From positions 251,001 through 315,000 of the forward strand of contig JAZAYU010000175.1 in NCBI GenBank assembly GCA_038501625.1: 64,000 nt of DNA, in the 5' to 3' direction. This DNA is from Corbicula japonica (lineage: Eukaryota > Mollusca > Bivalvia > Venerida > Cyrenidae). The translations under genes and the position numbers were made by a program. Below, piece after piece: positions 10,044 through 21,604 of the stretch. Numbering within the stretch: position 1 is the first letter of the stretch; every line of letters begins with the position of its first letter. Under the pieces are notes generated by a model, which saw only the letters and a program-made list of their open reading frames with translations, made no database searches and was not told the DNA's origin.

Positions 10044-11447
10044 TCAAGAAAGAATTTGTTTTAATTTACTTCTAAAATTAGGATCAGAATTCGGATCTTT
10101 TATTCCATCTGCTGTGACATTTGTTACAAGGCAGTAAAGCTCCTCACTTAGCTGACTGCACTTAAGATTCTGGTTCAGATTATGTTGAAACTGTTCTTCT
10201 GTAAGTTTAGGATATTCGGTTTGCTTAAAAATAATATTTTTTTGAAGTAAAATTCTCTCTACTTGGTCACGTTTGTCCGATTCGTCTTTTAATGATTCTT
10301 TTGAAGTTTCAATTCGAGACATTGCTATACCAATCTTACCCACTCTATGCAGCATGCTTGCTCGTTCGTTGATCATGTTGTCTAATACATTCAGAAGTGC
10401 AAGTCTTTCATGTTCCTGTATTCGTGCCTCAAACAGATTTCGTTCAGGAATTATATAACTTGGCAGTCTATCTGAGCTAACACTATCTTTCAAATACTTC
10501 AGAGCATCTACCAGCCTGTCTATGAGTAAGGCATGTGTAAATAGGGTTTCGTCCGTTTTCTCTTTCATCCAAAATAGAACATTTTTCATTATATACGACG
10601 ATATTTCTGAGCAAACGTGCGCAAGAATAGATTTCGCAATCATTTTAAGAACAATATAAAGTTTTGTTTCCACGTCATTCAAAGAATTCATCAACATAAT
10701 TTCTACTTTAGAGAAACATATTCGCCATTCTGTTGACTGACATGTACTAATTTTATTTGCAACAGGAACCACATAAGCCTCAAGTTTTACAATTTGTTCT
10801 CTCAAGCGACGAGTTGGCCAAGCGTTATTCTGGACCCGATTTGCCCAAGACCATATCAAAGTTTTACACTCGGATCTAAATGAAAACACGATGTCATACT
10901 TGATGTCAGCGTTAGAATGTGGTGATGATGGACCTTTTTTTGACTGTCTGTGTAAACGTGTTCCATTTATATCCAACCACACACTAACTTCTGGATCAGA
11001 CAACATATCGAAAGAATTAGAAATGTAGAAGTTCCCGTTTTCAGAGAACAAGTTGTCTCTGATAGATGCTGCACATTTTGCATTATTTTCAAGTTTAATG
11101 AGTTTCAGTCTTGCGTAACCCGGAGAGAAGTTATTATAAATAAGTTCAAATACAATTTGACTTGAGCATTCCTGTCCAGGTTCTACACATTCGACGTCTC
11201 TAACGACATATAATCTGTCTATATCACTTTCGTAATAGAGGGATGTTCCTTCGCATTTCCCCCCAGTTGTTATACTGGTAACGATAAACGGTTTACTATT
11301 ATGAATGTCGTCCATTTGTTTATTTACTTTTATACGATACTGCACCATCTCTTTACTATATCCCATATAATCGAGACATTGTGATAATTGTTTTGAAACC
11401 ATTTCATCTACATTTTCTTGACACTGATCATTTGTCTTTCCTGACAT
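10044..11447 (-). CDS. Mab21/cGAS-like nucleotidyltransferase (beta 1)
   Basis: A 467-aa intronless protein of the beta subfamily. The start is the ATG giving MSGKTNDQ; a frame opening 12 nt earlier begins with TTG and is not a plausible start. GG of the nucleotide loop is at 62-63, D75/D77 lie in YESDIDRLYVV, and the third acid D185 in IKYDIVFSF. The Mab21 C-lobe signatures EWRICFSKVE, ETKLYIVLKM, FWMKEKTDE and SYIIPERNLFEAR are all present. A ~110-residue helical tail with ESLKDESDKRDQVE follows. All three catalytic acids are kept, but the GS serine is Gly. Its head-to-head partner on plus (12596) is dead, whereas in cassette 2 the reverse holds. Role is inferred as a cGAS-like receptor or nucleotide second-messenger enzyme; no ligand can be read from sequence. 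Confidence 0.88.
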   Translation of the reverse strand: MSGKTNDQCQENVDEMVSKQLSQCLDYMGYSKEMVQYRIKVNKQMDDIHNSKPFIVTSITTGGKCEGTSLYYESDIDRLYVVRDVECVEPGQECSSQIVFELIYNNFSPGYARLKLIKLENNAKCAASIRDNLFSENGNFYISNSFDMLSDPEVSVWLDINGTRLHRQSKKGPSSPHSNADIKYDIVFSFRSECKTLIWSWANRVQNNAWPTRRLREQIVKLEAYVVPVANKISTCQSTEWRICFSKVEIMLMNSLNDVETKLYIVLKMIAKSILAHVCSEISSYIMKNVLFWMKEKTDETLFTHALLIDRLVDALKYLKDSVSSDRLPSYIIPERNLFEARIQEHERLALLNVLDNMINERASMLHRVGKIGIAMSRIETSKESLKDESDKRDQVERILLQKNIIFKQTEYPKLTEEQFQHNLNQNLKCSQLSEELYCLVTNVTADGIKDPNSDPNFRSKLKQILS

Positions 11448-12595
11448 TTTTCGATGCAATTATTTCCTATTTCAAGAAAACACTTCATGCGCATACGATA
11501 TATATTCAGCATATTGGATTAAGCCAATAATATCAAGCATGCATATTGAATTGTTGTGCTCTTGTTATTTGTCACTATAGACTTTGTTCTATTCAAGTCT
11601 TTTACTAAAATGCATTTAGTCAATATTACAGTTCCGCTATAGATAAATTGAATCGACCGTTGTTACTATTCTTAACACCTAATAATATATGCATTATGTT
11701 TAACCTATTTCTGAAAAAAAAAACAACAACACATATATTATTGTTTTAACAAAATTTGTATTTCTTTTTTTTTTTCAGAAATTCTGGTCTTGTGACCTGA
11801 CGATTAAACATCTGTAATAGAGTTTCGAGTCTCCCGAAAGACGCCAGGCGAGGTCGTTGGCTTGGCGTATGATGTCGCATCAAATCTTTTTTAATTAATC
11901 TAAACTTTTTGTTATGTTTGCTTTTTGTTTTTAAAATGCCCGAATTTGTGAAATTACTCTTTTGTCTTATAAATCAAACCCTTTCCGTTCATGTCATTAT
12001 CTCTAGGCAATATATGAAAAATATGTTAGAATAATGATACTGTTGTATCATATTTTTACCATATTTGTTTCATATTAATATTGATACAAAAGGACGGGCT
12101 TTCTGGTAATTTGGGAAAATTTTGAAGTACCAGTTTGCTTATTTTTCTCAATATTCTATTAAAAAAATTAATTATTCCAAAGATTAAATGTTATATGAAA
12201 TAGAAAATGCACTAGAGAACTATAATTATAAGCAATTTAATATCATTAAACTAAACCGAGTATCCTAAAACAAAGTTACCGACGTGTTAGGTACATGACA
12301 TATAACGACAGTCACTTCTTTATTATTATACTCTAAAATTCTATTATGTTTAGAAATCATACGCCGCCGAACATGTTATGTTATTAATCTGAAAATACCG
12401 CATTGAAGGTTTCATATTCACCTCCATCAGCATACCATCTTTGTAGATGGATCGAAATTGCATTATCTATATGTGTCAATATTGAGTTGCGCTGGGTCTG
12501 AGCTATATCCACAAGATCGCAATCTGAATCGAACCATTTACAGTGTTTTGATGAAAAAAATAATCAAAATCATTGCATCATCAAAATGTAAGGAG
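11448..12595. other. Region between divergent beta genes 1
   Basis: This is the shared promoter region between the minus beta gene and the plus beta pseudogene. The minus-side flank (ATATATATCGTATGCGCATG just upstream of the gene) matches 47150-47350. A block near 12275-12320 matches 47555-47605. Positions 12400-12520 hold a fragment of the dispersed 0.6-kb repeat. AT-rich ATATATATC about 50-60 nt before the ATG could serve as a TATA element, but this is weak. Confidence 0.45.
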
Positions 12596-13934
12596 AAACA
12601 TGTGATAACTATTAAGAAAAACTAGATGAACTGGCATAAAATCAATTATCGCAATGTCTCAATTATATGGGATACAGTGAGGAGATGGTGCACCATCGTA
12701 TGAAGGTGAAAAAAACAATTGGACACCATTCGTAATAGTAAACCTTTTATCGTTACTAATATAACAACTGGGGAAAAACGCGGAGGAACATCTCTCTATT
12801 ACGAAAGTGATAAAGACAAATTATACGCCGTTAATGGTGTCGGATGTATAGAACCTGGACAGGAATACTCAAGTCAAATTGTACTTCAACTGAATTACAA
12901 AATGGTCTCCGGGTCACGCAAGACTGAAACTTATAAAACTTGAAAATTATACAAAATGTGCAGCTGCTATCAAAGAACACATGTTCTCAGAAAACGATGA
13001 TTGGTATATTTCAAATTCTTTCGATATGTGGTCTGATAGAGAATTTAGTGTTGGGTTGGATATAAATGGAACACAAGTAAACAGGCAAACTAAAACAGGT
13101 CTATCATCACCGCATTCTAACAGTGACATCAAGTATGACATCGTGTTTTCATTTCGATCAGATTGTTAATCCCTGATACAGTCTTGGGCGAATCGAGTCC
13201 AGAAATACAACTGGCCACCTCGTTTTTTGAGAGAACAAATTGTAAGACTGGAAGTGTTTGTGGTTCCTGTTGCAAATAAAATTAGTATCTATCCGTCAAC
13301 AGAATGGCGAATATGTCATTCTAAAGCAGAAATCATGTTGATGAATTCTTTAAACCACGTGGAAATAAAAGTATACATTCTTCTTAAATTGATTGCAAAT
13401 CTGTTCTTGCACCCGTTTGCTCAGGAATATCGTCCTTTATAATGAAAAATGTTCTATTTCTCGATACACTGATTGAATCGTGCTGTATTTAAAAGATAGT
13501 GTTAGCTTTAATTGACTGCCAAGTTATATGATTCCCGAACGAAATCTGTTCGAGGCACGAATACAAAAACACGAAAGACTTTCTGTTCTGAATGTATTGA
13601 ACGAGCTGATTAACGAACGGGCAGACATGCTTTATCGAGTGGGTAAAATTCATTCAGCCATGTGTCGAATTGAAACTTCAAAAGAATCATTGAAAGATGA
13701 ATCGAACAAACGTGACCAAATAGAGAGAGTTTTACTTCAAATGAACATAATTTTTAAGCATCGCCTGACCTTACCACAGAACAGTTCTTATATAATTTAA
13801 GCCAGAATCATAAATACACTCAACTTAGTGAGGAGCTTTACTACCTTGTAGCAAATACCACAGCAGACGAAATAAAGAAAGATCACACTTTGGAAAATAT
13901 CTTCCGAATTAAATTGAAACAAATTGTTTCATAA
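12596..13934 (+). pseudogene. Mab21/cGAS-like nucleotidyltransferase pseudogene (beta)
   Basis: It aligns along its whole length with the intact beta gene at 51836-53242. The start ATG is followed at once by TAA. Further lesions are frameshifts near 12715, 12900, 13440 and 13770, an in-frame TAA near 13168, and a deletion around the FWMKE segment near 13455. Catalytic residues are also altered: the loop reads TGEKRGG and the acidic motif reads DKD. The tail (IFRIKLKQIVS, stop at 13934) is still recognisable. It lies in cassette 1 at the position of the live beta gene of cassette 2. Confidence 0.92.
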
Positions 13935-14059
13935 ACATGTGACGATTTAGCGAACGGGATTCGGATCAAGTATTGATATCTTGAAAAAAATGTATTCAAA
14001 TAGTAAAAACACATAGATTTCTCTGATTTTAAACTCTTTATTGTTTGAATTTCACTTTC

Positions 14060-14660
14060 TTATAACAGCAGCGTTGTTTATGTCGTTTGGAGACTGTAAA
14101 TAGTCTCCCCATACATTCAATCAGTGCTGTGATCAGTGCCGTCCTTTGAAAGTCGTTGAGCACAAAATTATGTACTTCGCTAATAGAACATCTTAAATTT
14201 CTTTTGTTTTAATATTTTGGCCAGTTTATAGATGGGTGGTTTTTAACATCCCAGCAAATAGATATTTGGATATTTTTCACTCCAAGGATATATTTCCTGC
14301 TAAATTTTGCCTTTGGTGTTGTCTGTGATATGCAAGATTTATATTCTCCGATCCCCTGTCAAAATGCTTTCCTGTTTAGTTCCGCCCATTTTTTTCGTTG
14401 GGGCAAACTCATTCTTTAATCTGAGTACCATACACGGCTGAACGTTGAATGTTCACCAACATACCATCGTTTGGTATGGATCAAAATTGCATTGTGTATT
14501 GGTGTAAATATTGAGTTGAGCTCAACCCGGGGTTAGACGAAGTGGGCAGTAATGTGCATTTCCATTACTGCCCATGAACAGACTAAATCAAACCGAGCCT
14601 CCAATATTTTCATTTTTGTCGTGTTCGGTGGTTTTCAAGGTTCCCATTTCATCTATTCTT
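14060..14660 (+). repeat. Dispersed ~0.6-kb repeat (R3 family), full copy
   Basis: Shared landmarks are GGCGACTGTAAATAGTCTCC, GCCTTTGG.GTTGTC, GATCCCCTGTCAAAAT, CCATCGTTTGG, TTACTGCCCATGAACAG and a palindromic GAGCCTG/CAGGCTC core. Other copies or fragments: 12400-12520, 16290-16870 (-), 17470-17640 (-), 34055-34510 (-), 50690-50760, 53370-53830, 55275-55440 (-), 60300-60515 (-), 61865-62000. No protein-coding potential is visible. Terminal repeats are unclear, so the class is not assigned. Confidence 0.65.
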
Positions 14661-14689
14661 ATGATTGATAACAGTGTCGTTGTTTATGT

Positions 14690-15485
14690 AGTGTTTAACC
14701 AGAAATATTAAAATCGATAGTTTTAATTAGAGAATAAGACTAACAGGAGAGAGAATATATATAATGAAACCAGAGAACACCCCTAGATAATATATAATAC
14801 AATCAAAAGTTAGAACCTCTGTGTAAACTCGAACGATTCATATCTAACACAAGAATTTTTCTCATCCTTCGACCGTTGTCGCCAAATGGTGGCCTATGAC
14901 GATATTGCTCGGATACATTACGACACTAGCAGATTAGTATCAAGAAACATATTCAAGAAAGGATTTATTATGAAGCGGGTTCGAATTAAAGTATTGCTGC
15001 AATTTTTGTAAATCATGTTGTGCTTTTATCTCTTCCAAAATTAATTCAAATCATTGTATTTTCTTTTCTAATTGCAGAAATATCGCACATGTATGTTGGC
15101 AGACTATGATATATAATGATATCCTGCTGTGAACAAATTTGCTTTAAACCGAAATTTAATCTTCATGCTTTTTGGTCAAAATAACATGTTCATGAGTTTG
15201 TTCCTAAAATAGATATTGAGAGCTAACTATTTGAAACTAACTGCAATTCTTTTTTATTAATCATTTGAGTGGGTAAACTTTTTTGTCTGATTAATGAATC
15301 GCGATGATATTTTAACGTTATTGTAATTTAAGTTATACATGTTCTCAACCAGTTTACCTCTTTCTTGATTTTTGTAGATGTTATCAACAATTTATTTAAG
15401 ACGATAACATATATAATTTCAGGTGTTGATCAATTGTTATTATGATGATTCAAACGGTGCATTAATGGCCCAAAAGTTTGTTTGT
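14690..15485. other. Gene-free DNA between repeats, cassette 1
   Basis: From about 14870 it matches 53820-54435, including TTCGACC.TTGTCGCCAAATGG and ATGGGTAAACTTTTTTGTCTGATTAATG-like blocks. Nothing coding or structured is seen. Confidence 0.45.
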
Positions 15486-17364
15486 ATGCCCCCTCTCTGA
15501 AAGAGGGGGCATATCGATTTGCCCTTGCCCGTCCATCCGTCTTTCCGTCCGTCCTTCCGTCCGTCCGTCCGTCCGTCCGAAAAATGTGCCGCGCATAACT
15601 CAAAAAGTCTTACAGCCACAATCATGAATCTTTACAGGTATGTTGACCATCATGTGAAGTTGTGCACCTGAGGTATGTTTCTGGCCACGCCCATTTTGAC
15701 CTGACTTATAGCCCCTTATGCATTTCAATAATAAATATGCATTCAGCATGTAATCTTATGTCGCATGTAAGTCCAATAGTATATGAGTCAAAGTCATGAA
15801 ACTAAACGGTCATGTTAATCATCATGCATGAATGTGCACCTGGGGTTTTGTTTCTGGCCACGCCCATTAAGACCAGAATTAAAGCCCCTTATGCATTTCA
15901 ATATAATGCATTCACCATGTAATCTTGTGTCGTATGTAAGTTAAAAGTATATGGAGTAACATTCATGAAACATTAGAGGCATGTTAACCATCATGTGTAG
16001 TTGTGGATCTGGTGTTTTGTTTCCTGCCAGACCTATTAAAACCACAGTTTTGGTTTCTTATGTTTTTTAGTATAATCCATTTAACATGTAATCTTGTTTT
16101 GCACGTAACTCAAGAAGTATGAGAGCCGCAAATATGAAACTTTACAGGTATGTTGACCATCATGTGTAGTTGTGCACCTGGGATTTCATTTCTGGCCACT
16201 CCCATGAAGACCATAGTTAAAGCCCCTTTTGCATTTCAATATAATGTATTCAGCATGTAATAATGTGTCGCATGTAAGTCCAAAATTATATGGAAATAGA
16301 TGAAAAGGGAACTTTGAAAGCCATCGAACACGATAAAAATATGAGCATATTGCAGGCTCAGATTGATTGAGCCTGTTCATGGACAGTATTGGAAATGCAT
16401 ATTACTGCCCACGCCGCCTAGCATCGGGTAGAGCGCAACTCAATAATTACACCAATAAACAGTACAATTTTGACCATCCCAAACGATGGTGTGCATATGG
16501 CGGTGAACATGGAACCTTTAATGTAGTATTTTCAGATAAATACCATTCCATATTCAGCGGCGCTTGGTCCCCAGATAAAAGAATGGTTTTGCCCTAAACG
16601 AGAAAAGAATGGGCGGAACTAAACAGAATAGAATTTTGACAGGGGATCTTACTATATCGAATATAGTTCCTGCATATCACAGACAACGCCAAAGGCAAAA
16701 TTTAAAAAGCAGGAAGTATATCCTTTGGAGTGATTGAACAATATCCGAAACAATATTTGCTTGGAAATTGAAACCACCCATCTCAAAACTAGCCGAAATA
16801 TTAAAATAAAGGTCATTTTAGAAGAACTATTAACAACGTACATAAGTATCGTGCTCAACGACCTTCAAAGAACTTAATCGATAAGGAAACTATACAGGCA
16901 TGTTGACCATTATGTGTAGTTGTGCACCTGGGGTTTTGTTTTAGGCCATTCACATTAAAACCATTTTCATTATAATGTGTTAAACATATAATATTGTGTC
17001 GCTTGTAACTCAAATAGTATGAGAGCTACTGTCATGAAACTTTACGGGTATGTTAACCATTAAGTGTAGTGAGCACTTGGGATTTTGTTTCTGGCCAGGT
17101 CCTTTTAAACTAAAGTTATGACCCCTTATGTATTTCAGTACAGTTCAAATGTAATATTGTGTTGCACGTAACTACTAAACTATATTAGCTAAAGTCATTA
17201 AACTTCAAAAGTTTTATTGACAATCGTGTGTACCCGTAGTAGTACGTTAGTGTGAGTTAACTCTGATTGGATTATCTGTAAAGTGTACTGTGACCACAAT
17301 ATTGTCTTTTTTGACAATGACAATTTTGAGTGAGGGCATCCGTGTCCTATGGACACATCTCTAG
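15486..17364 (+). mobile_element. Helitron-like tandem-repeat element, cassette 1
   Basis: The left end is a hairpin (ATGCCCCCTCT/AGAGGGGGCAT, 15486-15512), followed by a (TCCG)n tract. Next come several ~170-bp units carrying TGTTGACCATCATGTGTAGTTG, at about 15641, 15812, 15982, 16150, 16900, 17050 and 17213. The right end is a perfect GTGTCC-TAT-GGACAC hairpin (17342-17356) five bases before CTAG. A hairpin followed by CTRR is the helitron 3' signature. An R3 repeat (16290-16870) is inserted inside. No Rep/helicase is encoded, so it is non-autonomous. A shorter relative lies at 54436-55162. Confidence 0.65.
16290..16870 (-). repeat. R3 dispersed repeat, inserted in helitron-like element
   Basis: On minus it shows the full R3 landmark series seen at 14060-14660. 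It interrupts the ~170-bp tandem units, which resume at about 16885 with GGAAACTATACAGGCATGTTGACC. Cassette 2 lacks it inside its helitron-like element. Confidence 0.65.
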
Positions 17365-18164
17365 TTTCCAGTTTATTTGTTTATAAATATCCCAAAACAT
17401 TAATACCCATTTAGATTTAACTGGATGAGCTGGCTGAAATGAGAATTATTTATATTCATTTTTTTCGCAGCTTTAGATAAATACTTTGAAAGCCACCTAA
17501 CATGACAACTGTAAAACTATTGCAGAATCAGTTTTATTAAGCCTGTTCATGAGCAGATTGAAAATGCATATTGCTGTTTATATCACTGTTCGCCGCTTAA
17601 CCCCGGGTTGAGCGCAATTCAAGTTTTAACAAATATATTTTCATCTCGAAAACCTTTAAAGGGCGTAATTGATAACAACACTTGTTTTAGGTCGGAGACA
17701 TTTGTGTAATTGACCTTACCGTTGTAACAGTCGACCAGCATTTTTATACCTGTTTTAGCAATAGTTATTATTCATTTTGCACATACATACATTTTGTACA
17801 TACACATGTGTGCATGTACAATATATTATTAACCTCAACAATATAGCAGTGTCCTTTTTACTTCGTGAAATGATTAACCGTATTTAATTTTAGTAAGTGT
17901 TTGTCAAGAAAAGAACGTATTAAGAGCCGTCTTCAGTGTCATTGCAATGTCGTCGGTAAAAAATTAATGTATCACACTCTCCTTAACTGCACAATGCAGT
18001 TCAATAATTTTTCCACAAATAAACGTAAGAAATGCATTTTAATTTGACATATGTTGCGAAAAGTTAAAAATGTAAGGAAATATAGGTTTTGAAAATTTAC
18101 ATCTAAGCACAAAAAGTCACAAGAATAAAATTATTTTAAATGCCAACACGTGTATAATGAATCA
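17365..18164. other. Gene-free DNA, cassette 1
   Basis: It matches 55163-55783 and 56658-56760 of cassette 2. It holds an R3 fragment (17470-17640, minus) and short ACATACACAT runs. No coding frame is seen. Confidence 0.45.
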
Positions 18165-18345
18165 ATTTCAAAGAAAAAACCCACAAACAATTAATGATCA
18201 AGAGAAACGTTGGTTTCACTAAGTTGGAAAGCTCAAAACAGTCAAAACCAATTTGCCACTTGGGGGTTTAAACCAGGTTCTAGGGTGAACCAACCTTAAA
18301 CTTGCCCCAAAGATCCAAATGATCAAACAAATTCTCCATTTGAAT
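18165..18345 (-). mobile_element. Penelope-like element 3' relic, cassette 1
   Basis: On minus it matches the 3' UTR of the RT family (blocks around CAATTTGCCACTTGG, TTTAAACCAGGTTCTAGGGT and TTGCCCCAA). The orthologue at about 56880-57050 is in the same place in cassette 2, so this relic predates the duplication. Confidence 0.6.
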
Positions 18346-18357
18346 AAAATATTTTAA

Positions 18358-20254
18358 GGTTATATCAAGGAGCCAAAATGTGTTGGATGTGTGAAATCAT
18401 AAGTTCATTATTAATGTTCATTTCTTATATGACTTGTAAAGTTCTGGTCGCTTGGCATATCATTTATTGAGCATGCGAATGTTTAATGACATGCACAAAA
18501 TAAATAAAAGTGAAATTGGAAATAATTTCTTATCTTGAAACCAGAATTTCTGTGGGATTCCAAACTTTGTATACTCCCACTTTTGTCACCAATTACTGAT
18601 ACACAAAGACAGTCAATAATAAGGACAACAATGTCTTAGAATCTTATTCACTAAACCATAGCAGAAATGTACAAAAACAACATTCTCAAAGTGACTTCAC
18701 ACCAAAAATTTGGCAGCCGTGATTGTTTACTAATTTCTCAAAATGCAAGGTATGGTGTATAATATAGGACATAACTTTCAATGTTATTATTGAATTATCA
18801 GCCTTTTGAAGTGAATGTTGAAACACTACTACTATCTGTTAACAAATGAAGTATTCATGACTAAATGAAATGTATTTAATAATTAGGAGTGTTATGAAAT
18901 AAGTAAAAAGATAAATAATAACATAATTAATATAAATAAACAAATATAATGTTATAATATATCCATAAAAAATGTCTATACGTATAAAGGTATGCAAGAA
19001 TTATTTTCATACGAATATTCATAGACACACGTAACTGTCTTCATAATGTCGCAGAAAAGTGCTGTCTTTTCTTTATTTAGTATCTCACTTTTATTAAAAT
19101 TGCAGTTATGGTCGTCAAGCAGTGTTTAGATTACTGAATTTAAAATTGTTTCATGAATGTCACATCACATGCTGGTACCGCAATTTGGGAAAGTTTCGTA
19201 AGAGTAGCCTTACAAACAACGCAATGGTGCGTCGTTTTCCATACGAAATTCACTAGAATTCTTTACAAAGTTTAAGTTGAGCGTTGTTGCCACAGAGACA
19301 GCCATTTTCTTATGAAAATATGAATAGCAATATTATTTGTAAAATAAATGCAATACAGCCAAATCAGCAAAATCAGAAAGTTTCTTTGCGTTTGTACAAT
19401 TAAAACACAGATTGTAGAACTTTCTGCAAACTTTTTGAACACCCTCTTATATCATATCTCTTTCCGACTATAGTAAAATCGATACAATGTAACGTTTATT
19501 TAGACTGAAAAATAATAACATGTATGATAATTGATGATAAATTCCAATTCTAATAATAATGCAGAGAACTGTATCCTGTAAGAAATAAATATTTCATTTA
19601 TGGTCACAAGTAAAACAGGTACCTAGAAGGTGGGTTTAAAACATTGGTGAGAAGTATTTTTTGACAATGCACAAGACTGTGTACATAATTTACCTATTAA
19701 TAAGTTATTATTAGCCTTCCAACATTTCAAAAACACTTCTTATACTAGTAGAAAATACATTTCATTTAGTAATTATTTTTCGGAATGTTAACAGAAATAT
19801 CATAACTAATGTCCTATATTGTACACCATACCTTCAATTACTTTGCATTTTGGGAAGTCCTACTTTATAAACTTCTAAACAAATATTGATGTAAAATTAT
19901 ATGAACAGTCACTTGGAGAGTGCTGTTTTTGTGCATTTCTACTGTTATCTTATGAATGATCTTCTAATACATTGTTGGCCTTGTTATGGACTGTCTTCCT
20001 GTGGCAGTAATTGTTTACAGCAGTGGAAGAATAGGAAGTTTGGACTCCCATAGAAAGTCAGTTTTCATGGTAAGAAATTGCTACATATTTTTCTTATTTT
20101 TTGACTTTTGCATGACATTTTACATTCATGTGCTTTATGAGTAATATTTCAAGCTAAAAGAAGCTTTGAAGGCAGAAAAACAAATTTAAATAATAAAATA
20201 AGGATCTCACACACCCAACCCACGTCAGATGTTCCATGACAAAATGATACCACC
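18358..20254. mobile_element. TTAA-flanked element with ~450-bp inverted repeats
   Basis: TTAA lies outside both ends (18354-18357 and 20255-20258). Ends read GGTTATATCA and TGATACCACC. Long diverged inverted arms pair 18360-18800 with 19790-20250; for example GCAAGGTATGGTGTATAATATAGGAC is matched in reverse near 19815. The empty site with a single TTAA survives at 57056-57059 in cassette 2. The centre (about 18800-19790) shows no transposase. It inserted into the Penelope-like relic's flank after the duplication. Confidence 0.85.
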
Positions 20255-20929
20255 TTAATTTTGTTGATGACCATTTTCAGAATGTTGTGTCCACGGGGTA
20301 TTGGAGCAGAACTCTTGACTGCGCATGCCCGAGAAGACCATAAAAAGCCTAAGAATTACCGGATGGATTGGACTTGTGCTTACGACTACGGCCTTCACTG
20401 ATCTTCTGAGGTTCCAGTGAGCATACGAGCCACAGCTTTGGTAAGTTGAGTTTATTCAACTACTACATGAGTTAACTATGTTGTGGCAACGGCCGCAATA
20501 ATGGCGCTTGCGACAAAAATGATTTGCAATAATTTTGCAAATCAATCCGCGGGCTCCATGCTTGTTTGCAGGGCGCCGCCATCTTGCATTTTATTTACGG
20601 GGCTACTTTCAAAATGTAGTGCAGCTCTGCTGTGATATTTTGCATCATTATAATAAATAGTTAAGGGTATTTACGCCTTTAATTTACTATAAACATGGTT
20701 TTTGTCTTATTTATAAAATTATTTATGTGCTTAGCAGATATTTAGGTTCGCGGGTCGGGTCACGTGATGTCTGACCTTTTCTGACCTCGCTGAAATTGTT
20801 TCGAGAGTTTTAACATAAATTTGTTGATAATTTAAATTCTTGTTGGAAATACTTCAATCCAGTTCTAACTGAAAATAATAGCTCGAATAATAGGTACCGG
20901 GGTTTGGAATACATTAAGTCTAATTTTCC

Positions 20930-21380
20930 ACATACAGCCGATTTTTATGTCAGGCCCCGGAGTACGGATAAGTAAACATTGTGTGGACACGAGGTGTTTA
21001 CAAGGTGTCATTCCGTACAGGGATTGACATTGACTGACTTAGTTGATATTGTTGAATATTTACAGCTGATTTTTGTGTCAGGCCCCGGATTACGGATACA
21101 GTCAAACCTGTCTTTAGCAGCAACCCAAGGGAGAGACAAAAAGTGGCTGCTAAAGACAGGTGGCTGTTAAAGACAGTAAAAAATCAGATCAAAATGTCAG
21201 TTATGGTTCTATTCAAACTGGCTGTTTAAGAAAGGTGGTTGTTATTCACAGGTGGCTGCTAAGGCAGGTTTCACTATATATAAAACATTGTGCAGACCCA
21301 AGGGGTTAACAAGATGTTAATTCCGTACGGGGAGTGACCTTCACTGACTTGTGATATTTATTTTTGAATATGAAGGAAGG
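20930..21380 (+). repeat. Two ~130-bp direct repeats in the retroelement leader
   Basis: Units start near 20938 and 21065 with CAGC.GATTTTT.TGTCAGGC and continue through AACATTGTG, GTGT..AC.AGGTGT and TTCCGTAC.GGGA. The second is split by a pogo-like MITE (21099-21276). Confidence 0.7.
21099..21276. mobile_element. pogo/Tigger-like MITE
   Basis: The left end is CAGTCAAACCTGTCTTTAGC and the right end is the inverse GCTAAGGCAGGTTTCACTA, flanked by TA. GTGGCTGCTAAAGACAG is repeated inside. Ends of the form CAGT(C/G)AAACC are typical of pogo/Tigger elements. It sits in the second leader repeat and encodes nothing. Confidence 0.75.
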
Positions 21381-21604
21381 TTTCATGACGTAAACGGTAT
21401 GTTGAGCGTTCTTAGTTTAATTGGTCTTTATGCAATGCATCTTGCTTCAATTATTTTGTTTATTTTTGAGTAAACCTGAAAGCAGGAACATTCTTCTTCA
21501 CTGTTCATGCATTTTACTTCGATATTCATGCCTGTTACAATGAACTTATGTAGCTTGTGTATCATAGTGGGCCCTTGATCTGTGAGGTCTACGGGACAGG
21601 AATC

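Larger units (their letters stand above)
4100..20282. repeat. Segmental duplication, cassette 1
   Basis: Genes, fragments, intergenic DNA and several old elements occur in the same order and orientation at 34620-57082. Landmarks include alpha gene, C-terminal fragment, TTAA MITE, beta gene on minus, beta on plus, the helitron-like element and a Penelope-like relic. The right boundary is sharp: homology runs through GATGACCATTTTCAGAA and stops at about 20282 versus 57085. The left boundary is diffuse. This copy is shorter (about 16 kb against 22.5 kb) because cassette 2 took more insertions. Confidence 0.85.

Noticed and set aside
11448..11459. Longer start of beta 1 (and the equivalent 51794 start of beta 2)
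   Set aside because: The upstream codon is TTG, not a normal eukaryotic start; the ATG of MSGK is conserved in both.
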